Source: Anaerolineales bacterium (GTDB lineage: Bacteria; Chloroflexota; Anaerolineae; 4572-78; J111). Taken from it: a stretch of 64,000 bases of DNA. The stretch lies in NCBI GenBank assembly GCA_015075185.1, contig JABTUW010000003.1, forward strand, positions 434,001-498,000, written 5' to 3'. The notes beneath the pieces are model-generated. The model saw nothing but the letters and a program-made list of their open reading frames with translations. It searched no databases and was not told the origin of the DNA. Shown here piece after piece: positions 17,107 through 23,927 of the stretch. A program made the position numbers and the translations under genes. How positions within the stretch are numbered: the stretch's first letter is position 1; each line of letters opens with the position of its first letter.

Positions 17107-18216
17107 TCAAGCCACCGCGCAGCGATTCGCGCCGGCTTCCAGATCAGTTGGGTCGCCCTCGAACATCGCTCCGCTCTCATTCAAGGTCACAATGCGGTGA
17201 TGATTCGGCGGAGTCGGGGGGATACGCGCCAGCAAAGCCTCGACAAAAGCATCTTCAGGGATAGACAATAGTTCAACCCGCTGCTGCACCTCGGCTAATG
17301 ACGCAACGATAGGCTGATCATCAAAGGCAATGGGTGCGCTGGTATGGTCGGGCAAAATGAGAGTTTCAGGGGAAAGGGCCAGCAGTCGTTGGAGAGAGCG
17401 GTACAGCAAGAACGCCCGCTGCCGCGCCGTGGCAGGAATAGCTTCAAGGTCAGGCCGGCCCACTCCGGCCAAAAAGAGAGTATCCCCGCTGAAAAGAGCC
17501 TGATCGTCGAGCAAGTAACAAGTACTTTCCAGGGTATGGCCCGGCGTGTGCAGCGCCACCAAACGGGCCAGCCCGATATTGAGTGCATCGCCGTCACGAA
17601 GGGGGCTAAACGAAAAGGTAGCACGCTTTTGGTCGGGTAGATACAGCGTCGCGCCGCTTTGTTCGGCCAGCCTGCGGGCACGGGAGAGGTGGTCGGCGTG
17701 GATATGGGTCTCCAAAACAGCCGTGATGATCCAGCCGTAATGGCGGGCCAGGTCCAGATAAATCTCCGGTTCAACGGCGGCGTCAATCACAGCAGCGCTG
17801 CCCTGGGAACCGATTAAGTAGGACAGGCAGCCCTTGCCGGTGCGGCGCACTTGAATGACTTGAGCCTGACTCCCCGCCACAGGCACTTCAGCCCTGTTCC
17901 AGGCCAGGCTCCAGGCTTTCATGCCTCCCGCCAGAGAGAGAGCCTCAAAACCTTGAGCGCGAAGCTGCTCGGCGGCAGTGAGGCTGGTCACGCCCGCGCC
18001 GCAGATAGTCACAACCGGCCGGCCAGCGGGCAGGTTCACACCGGCCAACGCGTTGGGATCGTTGGCTTTTAGGGCGTCGTAGGCCGGTACGTGCAGGCTG
18101 CCCGGAATGGCCCATTCGGCCCGGTCTTCTGCCCGGCGAATATCCAGCACCGTCACTGGCTGTTGTTGTTCCAATAATTCACGCAAAGTCTTGACGTCAA
18201 TAGTGGTCTGTGTCAT
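17107..18216 (-). CDS. Rhodanese-metallo-beta-lactamase fusion (persulfide dioxygenase/sulfurtransferase type)
   Basis: 369 aa. The N-terminal rhodanese domain (VLDIRRAEDRAEWAIPGSLH) has its active loop as VVTICGAGVTS, with the catalytic Cys present. The second half is an ETHE1-like beta-lactamase fold: AAVIDAAVEPEIYL, metal motif ETHIHADHLSRARRLAEQ, LHTPGHTLESTCYLLDD and ALFSGDTLFLAGVGRPDLE. Such fusions oxidise or transfer persulfide sulfur; usually the beta-lactamase half comes first, so this order is the less common one. It lies between the TGA-containing DsrE gene (22 nt upstream) and the MFS gene (10 nt downstream). Together they indicate reactive-sulfur or related chalcogen chemistry. 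Confidence 0.92.
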   Translation of the reverse strand: MTQTTIDVKTLRELLEQQQPVTVLDIRRAEDRAEWAIPGSLHVPAYDALKANDPNALAGVNLPAGRPVVTICGAGVTSLTAAEQLRAQGFEALSLAGGMKAWSLAWNRAEVPVAGSQAQVIQVRRTGKGCLSYLIGSQGSAAVIDAAVEPEIYLDLARHYGWIITAVLETHIHADHLSRARRLAEQSGATLYLPDQKRATFSFSPLRDGDALNIGLARLVALHTPGHTLESTCYLLDDQALFSGDTLFLAGVGRPDLEAIPATARQRAFLLYRSLQRLLALSPETLILPDHTSAPIAFDDQPIVASLAEVQQRVELLSIPEDAFVEALLARIPPTPPNHHRIVTLNESGAMFEGDPTDLEAGANRCAVA

Positions 18217-18237
18217 AGGTTTCCCCCTTGCTGATAC

Positions 18238-18601
18238 TTAGAAAACAATAACTTGATCGGCAGCCAGGGTCCACTCGCCCAGCAATCCATGCTGCCCAGC
18301 AGCATACCCTCTAGCAAAACCTCCGGCTTGAACCCGCGAGCCTCACGACAGTGCCCTCAGAGGGCCACCTTACCTCGTCGGGCCAGCGATTTAACATCCG
18401 TTCGACATTATAAAATCCATCCGGCGTCTTTTGTCCCTTTTTGGCACAAACGACCCCATCACCGGTTAGAAAGACGCGCACAGCCGCTTCTGGCCGCTTG
18501 ACCAGATTCAGGGCCAGGCGCAGGGCATTGTAAACCCGTCCGTTGCCATATGGCCCGTCGTTAATAATGAATAAAATGTTGCGGGGGCTGGTGGTTTCCA
18601 T
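18238..18601 (-). pseudogene. DsrE-family gene with in-frame TGA at the first Cys of CxxC (candidate selenoprotein), two single-base indels
   Basis: Starts METTSPRNILFIINDGPYGN and continues VRVFLTGDGVVCAKKG and GFYNVERML. At 18390-18393 the frame slips by one base. In the new frame it reads KSLARRGKVAL, TGA (18357-18359), GHCREARGFKPEVLLEGMLL. DsrE relatives have CGxC here, so TGA stands at the first Cys (U-G-H-C). A second one-base slip near 18285-18288 restores LLGEWTLAADQVIVF and TAA at 18238. Adding two bases to 364 gives 122 codons, the normal family length. The two indels could be sequencing errors in short runs. Other copies in the window (8867-9226) use Cys. It lies in the middle of cluster 2. 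Confidence 0.7.
18335..18347 (-). other. Possible SECIS-like hairpin after TGA of the DsrE gene
   Basis: CGTGA, loop GGC, TCGCG begins 9 nt after the TGA. It has five pairs including one G-U, and the loop starts with GG. Weaker than the methyltransferase hairpins. Confidence 0.35.
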
Positions 18602-18721
18602 ACAGGGTTCCTTGTCTCCTTCATTTTTGATGATTTTCGGTTATCTTTGCAGCTCAAGAGACTGGCGAGGGTTTGACACCCGCGGACTTCCTCCCCCATT
18701 CAAGCTTCCCCTTTACACCCC

Positions 18722-19360
18722 TCAACGGCCATAGACGACGACTTGCCACACCCCGGCGGTCTGATAGAAACGTCGCTTCAAGCCGTGGGTGCGCACGATG
18801 GCCTCTACCGCTGCGGTGGGATGGATGTATAACCGGAAGGGATTTCGCCGAAGCCAAAAGAGGAGATTTTCAAGGGCGAAGCCCAGCTTCACCCACCGGG
18901 TATCGCGGGGATAGACCAGGCCGTACAATTTACTCGCCCGCGCTGCCGATAACTCGACTAACGCCGGCATATCGTGATAGCAGCAAATCACCCGGTCGAG
19001 GGTGACAATTTCGGTGGTCGGCAGGGTTGCGGCTAAATCGGTAAAATTGCCGTGGTAATGGCTGAGGCGGTCTGCGTGACCTTGCCGCCCGGCCTCATCG
19101 GCGCTGGCGCTGAGGTAGGCTGAAGAGGCTTCGACACCGGTAGCACTGCTGAGACCCGCTTTAAGCAACTCGTGCTGAATCGCGCCAATGCCACCGCCGA
19201 TATCCAGCAGAGTTAGCCCGACGACGCCTTCCATTTTGAGCGCCTCAAGCAGCAGACGGGTCGTCTTTTCTGGCCCTTGCTGACGATACTGTTTGAGTTT
19301 TTCAGCCGCGACTTTCTGATTGAAGCGAGTCTCAATAGCCTGGCAATGGCAGCAATTCAT
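18722..19360 (-). CDS. Class I SAM-dependent methyltransferase with N-terminal Cys motif
   Basis: 212 aa. It begins MNCCHCQAIETRFNQKVA, a CCxxC cluster that could bind a metal or metalloid. The SAM-binding segment is LTLLDIGGGIGAIQHELLKA with motif II ATGVEASSAYLSASADEA, then FTDLAATLPTTEIVTLDRVI. The C-terminal half is hydrophobic and basic (LENLLFWLRRNPFRLYIH). It lies in cluster 2 between the TGA-containing methyltransferase and the DsrE gene, about 120 bp from the latter. The substrate is unknown. It could act on the product of its neighbour or on a small thiol. Confidence 0.87.
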   Translation of the reverse strand: MNCCHCQAIETRFNQKVAAEKLKQYRQQGPEKTTRLLLEALKMEGVVGLTLLDIGGGIGAIQHELLKAGLSSATGVEASSAYLSASADEAGRQGHADRLSHYHGNFTDLAATLPTTEIVTLDRVICCYHDMPALVELSAARASKLYGLVYPRDTRWVKLGFALENLLFWLRRNPFRLYIHPTAAVEAIVRTHGLKRRFYQTAGVWQVVVYGR

Positions 19361-19516
19361 TATGATTTTCCCATTTTACCCTGCTCAAAAGAGTTGGACT
19401 GACTGTTGGTCTTAAGCGGGTTTCGTACCGACCCCAACAATTTTCCAACATCCTCTATATTTGGCGAGAAGACAGCATTGCTAATTGAAAAGTAGGCTGG
19501 CCAATTGGGTCCCTCG

Positions 19517-20353
19517 CTAAGCCGGTACCTGGCAGTTCAGCGCCGCCAGAGCCACAGCCCATTCAGCCTCATCACGGGGTCTGCGAGCGCGAAAATTGAT
19601 TCCCAGGGTGCCAAACTCGGCGGCGCTGGAGGATTGGGGGGCACCGCTAAACACGTCGGCTCGCCAGGTGATCTCAAACTCCACAAAACCGGCCATTACT
19701 ACGGCCATCTCTAACTCTGCTTCCAGCAGAGCGCCGGCAATTCAGCCCGTCCACAGTGCGATGTCGTTCTTAGCGTCCTCCGGCACGGCTTTTTGGACCA
19801 GAATATCCCCGATTTGCAGGCGGCCGGTCGACTTCAACACTCGGGCCATTTCACCCAGGGCGGCGGCTTTATCCGGCATCAAGTTGAGAACGCCATTGGA
19901 GATGACTACGTCCGCCCACCTATCAGGCACCGGCAGGGCTTCGGCATATCCCTCACGAAATTCAACATTTGCCAAGCCAGCCTCAACCGCTGCCCGGCGA
20001 GCCTTGTTGAGCATCGCCGGGGTCATATCCACTCCAATAACTTGACCCGCCGGCCCCACCATTTTCGCCGCGATGAGGCTATCAATACCCGCCCCACAGC
20101 CCACATCTACAACCCGTTCTCCTGGACGGATTTGGCTCAGACTGAAGGGGTTGCCGGTGCCGGCGAAAGATTCGATAGACGTTTCCGGGATGCCAGTTAG
20201 CCATTTGTCGGAATAGCCCAGCAGGTTAGCCAAGAAGCGACCAGTGTGGAAGTGGAAACCCTGTTTGGGCTTCAGCGCTACCGCCGTATATTCTTCGCTG
20301 ATGGCGGTGCGTAGTTCAGCGAGATCTAAATTTCCAACTGCGATATTGCTCAT
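19517..20353 (-). CDS. Probable selenocysteine-containing SAM methyltransferase, copy 2 (in-frame TGA at 19742-19744)
   Basis: Paralogue of the copy at 9253-10356 without the TusA domain. Residues 1-203 hold SFAGTGNPFSLSQIRPGERV, VVDVGCGAGIDSLIAAKMVG, VIGVDMTPAMLNKARRAA and DVVISNGVLNLMPDK, ending IALWTG. After TGA the same frame gives IAGALLEAELEMAVV, MAGFVEFEITWRADVFSG, APQSSSAAEFGTLGINFRAR and ends at 278 aa. Copies 1 and 2 differ at many codons yet both keep TGA and the downstream frame, which argues strongly that translation continues past it. An identical SECIS-like hairpin lies after the TGA. The start is the ATG at 20353. It sits in the ArsR-rhodanese operon. Without recoding it would be a 203-aa stub missing the last third of the fold. 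Confidence 0.82.
19714..19732 (-). promoter_or_regulatory. SECIS-like hairpin after TGA, methyltransferase copy 2
   Basis: Same sequence and spacing as copy 1: GCTCTGC, UGGAA, GCAGAGT, starting 9 nt after TGA. Codons just beyond the stem differ between copies (TTG CAA against TTA GAG), while the stem-loop is identical. Confidence 0.65.
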
Positions 20354-20446
20354 CGTATTTCCCCCCTTAATTTAATGAACTTTCGATATTTAATTTGGCT
20401 GTCTCACCCTTATAAAAACTTGCCCCATAAGCTAAAATCCATAAGC

Positions 20447-21250
20447 TTATCTCCTTTTGATGAACCACTGTCTGGCCGCTTTTATTATGATTTGCAGAGA
20501 ACCCTGACTACCATCCGCAACGCCCTTTTCAAAGTCCCCTTCAATACGCCCCATCTGATTAGTAATGTGGGCAAAGCAAATTACCGGTTTCTGACGGGCC
20601 TGGGCAAAGGCATATAATGCGGCAGCTTCCATTTCAACCGCCAGGATACGTTCAGCCCGGCAATATTCAATCGCAGTGGGAGTTTCTCGAAAAGGAGCAT
20701 CGGTCGTCCAACTGGCCCCTTGATCTACCCGCACGGCCAATTGAGCAAAGGCACCCTCAAGGGTTTTGAGCAGGGTTTGATCAATTGAGGCATAATCTGA
20801 CGAGGGTAAGTAGTGATAACTGGTGCCTTCGTCTCGTAAGGCTCGCTCAATCAGCACAAAATAGGGTGGCTTTCTCAGTGGTAAAATTTGACCAGCCGAG
20901 GTAACACTAATCAGTAATTGGCACCCTGAAGCAAACAATTCTTCTGCTACCAAGACTGCAAACGACGCCCCAACTGCTCGCCCAACAAGGCCAAATTCAA
21001 GACCTTCTTGATAAAAATCGTACAATTCCGTGTGGTAACAAGCCCAAGATGGATTAAGTTGGGCTTGACGATTAGCCAATAGATAGCGCAGAATGTCCCC
21101 ATCAGGATCAAGGACGCAAACAGGCGGTACCGAGCCCTGCGCTAGAGATTTTTGTCGTCTCGCTTCGCGCAACAGGTTTTCAGGCGTGAAGACGGAAGGC
21201 TGCTCAAATTTTTTGTGGCGCAACAGAGGCGGGCTGTAGCGATCACTCAT
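20447..21250 (-). CDS. Nucleoside phosphorylase (PNP/uridine phosphorylase family)
   Basis: 267 aa from the ATG at 21250 (MSDRYSPPLLRHKKFEQPSV). The family signature near the C-terminus is AVEMEAAALYAFAQARQK, where the Met-Glu pair binds the ribose. Other family features are GASFAVLVAEELFASGCQLL and LPLRKPPYFVLIERALRDEG. It cleaves a nucleoside with phosphate; the base preference is unknown. It lies between the ArsR-rhodanese regulator and the TGA-containing methyltransferase, so it may help remove adenosine-type by-products of methylation, which is inference. The last 70 bp overlap nothing; about 94 bp separate it from the next gene. Confidence 0.87.
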   Translation of the reverse strand: MSDRYSPPLLRHKKFEQPSVFTPENLLREARRQKSLAQGSVPPVCVLDPDGDILRYLLANRQAQLNPSWACYHTELYDFYQEGLEFGLVGRAVGASFAVLVAEELFASGCQLLISVTSAGQILPLRKPPYFVLIERALRDEGTSYHYLPSSDYASIDQTLLKTLEGAFAQLAVRVDQGASWTTDAPFRETPTAIEYCRAERILAVEMEAAALYAFAQARQKPVICFAHITNQMGRIEGDFEKGVADGSQGSLQIIIKAARQWFIKRR

Positions 21251-21273
21251 AAGTGTCTCTGTTTTCCTGATGC

Positions 21274-21957
21274 TTATAGAACTGGCTCCACTTCCAAGCT
21301 GTAACCAACCTGCTGCCATTCAGCCACACCCTCTTCCAGCCGAGCTACTCCCCAACCTCTTTCAGCCAGTAGCTCCAATGCTTCATCGGCATAAACGCAG
21401 TAGGGGCCACGACAATAGGCGACAATCGTTTTATCTGGCGAGAGTTCATTCAAGCGGCGTTCCAATTCGTCTAAAGGAATAGAAACGGCTGCGGGTAGGT
21501 GACCCGCTTGATACTCGGCTGTAGGCCGCACATCGAGCAAAACAACCTCGTTATTGCCCAGGCGTTCCCGCAGCTCATCGGCTGAAATCCCCTCAAATTC
21601 GTAGCGGTGCTGGCGATAGGCGTCGAGGGCACGTTCCACTTCGGCCAACCGCTGCTCGGCCACAGCCCGCAGTTGCAGCCATAGGCGCGCCACGGCTGGG
21701 TCGGCCAGCCGGTAGCGGATATACAACCCTTCACGTTCATCCAGCACCAGCCGGGCTTGCTTGAGCCGCTGCAAATGTTGGGAGGTGTTGGCCACACTCA
21801 TGTGCGCTTCCTGGGCCAGTTCCTCCACGGTGCGGGGGGCTTGAACCAGCAAATCCAGCAGTTCCAGACGGTGCGGATTAGATATTGCCGACGCCACTTG
21901 GCTAAAAAGGCGGTAGAGTTGTTCTTTGTGACGCCGTTTTTCAGTTGTAGTTGTCAT
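21274..21957 (-). CDS. ArsR-family repressor fused to a rhodanese domain
   Basis: 227 aa. Residues 1-105 are an ArsR winged helix (ASAISNPHRLELLDLLVQAP, recognition helix MSVANTSQHLQRLKQARLV, wing EGLYIRYRLAD). Residues 120-220 are a rhodanese domain (VVLLDVRPTAEYQAGHLPAA) with the active loop AYCRGPYCVYADEA, where Cys is the sulfur acceptor. The fusion suggests a sensor that reads persulfide or a related sulfur species. It is the first gene of cluster 2. An ATTCAA-N8-TTGAAT dyad lies just upstream, overlapping the probable promoter, which fits autoregulation. Confidence 0.92.
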   Translation of the reverse strand: MTTTTEKRRHKEQLYRLFSQVASAISNPHRLELLDLLVQAPRTVEELAQEAHMSVANTSQHLQRLKQARLVLDEREGLYIRYRLADPAVARLWLQLRAVAEQRLAEVERALDAYRQHRYEFEGISADELRERLGNNEVVLLDVRPTAEYQAGHLPAAVSIPLDELERRLNELSPDKTIVAYCRGPYCVYADEALELLAERGWGVARLEEGVAEWQQVGYSLEVEPVL

Positions 21958-21971
21958 CTATTTGCCCTTAC

Positions 21972-22002
21972 AGTATACAAATATTCAATAGATTACTTGA
22001 AT
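21972..22002 (-). promoter_or_regulatory. Promoter and ArsR-type operator of cluster 2
   Basis: The dyad ATTCAA (21983-21988), eight bases, TTGAAT (21997-22002) lies 26 bp upstream of the regulator's start. A minus-strand -10 TATACT is at 21972-21977, next to the dyad, so a bound repressor would block RNA polymerase. The surrounding DNA is very AT-rich. Confidence 0.6.
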
Positions 22003-22111
22003 AATATATTAAAAAATTATTTGAGTCAATCCTTTTTCCTTAAAATAACGTCATTGGGTGACATTCTTTTACCTTATCTTCACAGGGTAAGAACAGTTAC
22101 CGCCAATGACG

Positions 22112-22372
22112 TTACTTTTTCGAGCGGTTCTTATCCAAGATAGCGATTAGAATAAGGCTAAACGCCAGCAAGCGAACCACGTACAAGGGCAAACTACTGG
22201 CTTCATCTGATTGGATCAGCAGACCAAAGACAAGTCTATTGACAGCCAGAATCCAGAAGGCCAGGGCAAAGATGGCAAACAATCGGTCCCGCGTCTGCAG
22301 CCAGAAGCGCAAGAAGAAAAGACCTGCCACCCAAAAACCAAAAGTAGTTGCCCCTAACAGAAATTCGCTCAT
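22112..22372 (-). CDS. Small membrane protein, DUF5985-like
   Basis: 86 aa, three hydrophobic segments (ATTFGFWVAGLFFLRFW, LFAIFALAFWILAVNRLVFG, YVVRLLAFSLILIAI) and a basic tail DKNRSKK. Third gene of a leftward operon after a MarR-like regulator and a paralogous small membrane protein. Paired proteins of this kind recur next to each other in bacteria; no biochemical role is known to me. Family name from size, topology and the paired layout, so moderate confidence. Confidence 0.75.
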   Translation of the reverse strand: MSEFLLGATTFGFWVAGLFFLRFWLQTRDRLFAIFALAFWILAVNRLVFGLLIQSDEASSLPLYVVRLLAFSLILIAILDKNRSKK

Positions 22373-22424
22373 GGTGTCCTCTCAAGCTCTGGTAGGATGC
22401 ATAAAGGGATTGTTTTCCACAACG

Positions 22425-22712
22425 CTAGCTTGCATCCCAAACAAGACCGTAGATCAGTACAATCAAGGAGATTAAAGTCGCCAGACTCCGCCACAGGGAA
22501 AGGTCAATCTGCGGCAGCACGGCAAGATCCATAAAAAGGAGAACGTTGCTGATAGTTAACCCCAAGAAACAAAGACCGCTCCATAAGAGCAGCCTTACCC
22601 GGCGCCGCAAATAACTCCGTAGGAGCAGGATCGTACAGGCCAAACTGGTGAGGCTACATAGGATATAGACTGCTTCAGCCACCGTCTTTGTCCTCCCTGA
22701 ACTTAAAGGCAT
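22425..22712 (-). CDS. Small membrane protein, DUF5985-like (paralogue)
   Basis: 95 aa with three hydrophobic segments (AVYILCSLTSLACTILLL, LLLWSGLCFLGLTISNVLLF, LATLISLIVLIYGLVW). Its start overlaps the end of the regulator gene by 38 bp, so the two are translationally coupled. The following gene is a relative of similar size. The pair may form a heteromeric membrane unit; function unknown. Confidence 0.75.
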   Translation of the reverse strand: MPLSSGRTKTVAEAVYILCSLTSLACTILLLRSYLRRRVRLLLWSGLCFLGLTISNVLLFMDLAVLPQIDLSLWRSLATLISLIVLIYGLVWDAS

Positions 22713-23073
22713 CGGCCAGGGTTTTAATCTTATCGAGAGGTTTGGAGAAAATGAGATTGATCACCGTAAACCTGTAGTCGGGATATGACTTGGCCAGACT
22801 GTCTACGGTCGGCTCAAAATCGGGCTTTTGAGGTTGATACCGGTAAAGAGGATCTGAGGCTTCTCGAACAGCCAGCAGCCCTCGTTTATCGAGATCCGCC
22901 AGGCGCATGGCCGCCGAAGCCTGGCTCAGACGGAGCTCCTGGCTAACCTCCTGAGCAGTCCACTCCTGCTGGGGGTGACTGTGCAGCAGGAGCAGCACCT
23001 CCAGTTGTTCTAAAGAATTGATGTGTTCTGCTATGAATTTTTTAACTTCTTCCGAGAGTCCTTGATCGGTCAC
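22675..23073 (-). CDS. MarR-like winged-helix regulator
   Basis: 132 aa. A helical start (LSEEVKKFIAEHINSLEQLE) is followed by a winged-helix core: LEVLLLLHSHPQQEWTAQEV, SQELRLSQASAAMRLADLDK and the wing RGLLAVREASDPLYRYQ. The remaining 40 residues are charged. First gene of an operon with two small membrane proteins, whose expression it probably controls. No Cys or clear ligand pocket is seen. Confidence 0.8.
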   Translation of the reverse strand: MTDQGLSEEVKKFIAEHINSLEQLEVLLLLHSHPQQEWTAQEVSQELRLSQASAAMRLADLDKRGLLAVREASDPLYRYQPQKPDFEPTVDSLAKSYPDYRFTVINLIFSKPLDKIKTLADAFKFREDKDGG

Positions 23074-23187
23074 TTGCCTCAGCCCTGCTACGGGTAAAAA
23101 ACGCCAACTTTACCAAAATACCATAATGCAGGGGATTGGTCAAGACCTGTTGATTCAAACCTGGCAAATGGGTAGTTACCCGTAAAC

Positions 23188-23226
23188 AAAAAAGCCGTAC
23201 TGCTTAATGAGCACGGCTTTTTTTCT
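23188..23226. terminator. Bidirectional hairpin terminator
   Basis: AGCCGTAC (23193-23200) and GCACGGCT (23211-23218), flanked by A-runs on the left and a T-run on the right. It also encodes the last residues of the SWIM protein. Confidence 0.8.
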
Positions 23227-23617
23227 GCGAAGCGCTTGGTTTGGAGCGACTCCTAAAGCCGCTCACGTGCCACTTGACCCGGCTGGTCAAAATCACCCCA
23301 TCGCCGATGGATAAGGTGGAGCGGTGCTGACGTCGAGCATCTTCCACTGAAGTCCAGGCTGACACCTGACGGCCTTTCTGAGCAGCTCGATAATTCAGGG
23401 CGGCGATGACGTGGCTGCAAGCGGAGCGCCGATCCTCGTCGGGGCGCTGCCGGCCCCATTCACAGGTGCAGGTGCCGCCGTTAACGCCGAGATTCACATC
23501 GTAAATCCGGTGTGTTTCACCACTGGTGACTTTGTACCAGTTTGACCTGACCTGGCGGACGGTGTGGCCACGGCTTTTGTGCTGAATTTGTTTGGCGCTG
23601 GTAATTGTTTGGGCCAT
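23204..23617 (-). CDS. SWIM zinc-finger protein
   Basis: 137 aa from an ATG with AGGAGGTAAAA just upstream. The SWIM signature CxCx(n)CxH is seen in NGGTCTCEWGRQRPDEDRR followed by SACSHVIAALNYR at residues 48-75. SWIM modules bind DNA or protein. The tail is basic (SRSKPSASQKKSRAH) and its last codons overlap a terminator hairpin. Monocistronic with its own promoter at 23660-23688. Exact role unknown. Confidence 0.85.
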   Translation of the reverse strand: MAQTITSAKQIQHKSRGHTVRQVRSNWYKVTSGETHRIYDVNLGVNGGTCTCEWGRQRPDEDRRSACSHVIAALNYRAAQKGRQVSAWTSVEDARRQHRSTLSIGDGVILTSRVKWHVSGFRSRSKPSASQKKSRAH

Positions 23618-23659
23618 TTTTACCTCCTACTGTAATTACTGGTCAAACTCTTGATAAGT

Positions 23660-23688
23660 ATTATAGCATAATTCGGGTAAGTTATCAA
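23660..23688 (-). promoter_or_regulatory. Sigma-70-type promoter of the SWIM gene
   Basis: Minus-strand TTGATA (23683-23688), 17-bp spacer, TATAAT (23660-23665), about 45 bp upstream of the ATG. Confidence 0.7.
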
Positions 23689-23801
23689 CCTCTTGACCAG
23701 TAATAATGAAAAGGAAGACCGCAAAGGTTTCAAAAACCCTTGCGGCCTGAAATGAATGCCCAGCTTTGCCCAAACGCCTCTCCCGATGTACAATCTTTGT
23801 T

Positions 23802-23841
23802 AGCGAAGCCCCGCCAGGCATCATCGGCGGGCGCTTTTTTT
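23802..23841 (+). terminator. Hairpin and T-run inside the typA leader (possible attenuator)
   Basis: CCCGCC (23810-23815) and GGCGGG (23826-23831), extended by AGC/GCT outside a small bulge, then seven T. No plus-strand gene precedes it, and typA begins about 85 bp later, so it may be a conditional terminator. Confidence 0.55.
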
Positions 23842-23851
23842 GTGGAGAGAA

Positions 23852-23896
23852 GGCTGAGTTTAAGGCTAAGTTTATATCTTAGCCTCGGCCTTAGCC
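23852..23896 (+). repeat. Hairpin of AGGCTAAG/CTTAGCCT words before typA
   Basis: A perfect 8-bp stem, AGGCTAAG (23863-23870) and CTTAGCCT (23878-23885), with loop TTTATAT, flanked by GGCT and AGCC that can extend it. It follows the leader terminator and precedes the start codon by about 30 bp. Confidence 0.6.
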
Positions 23897-23927
23897 TCGG
23901 AATTTTGAAAGATTGGATGAAATGAAC

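Noticed and set aside
23717..23747. CCGCAAAGG/CCTTGCGG hairpin as a terminator
   Set aside because: Stem is good, but no T-run follows on either strand.
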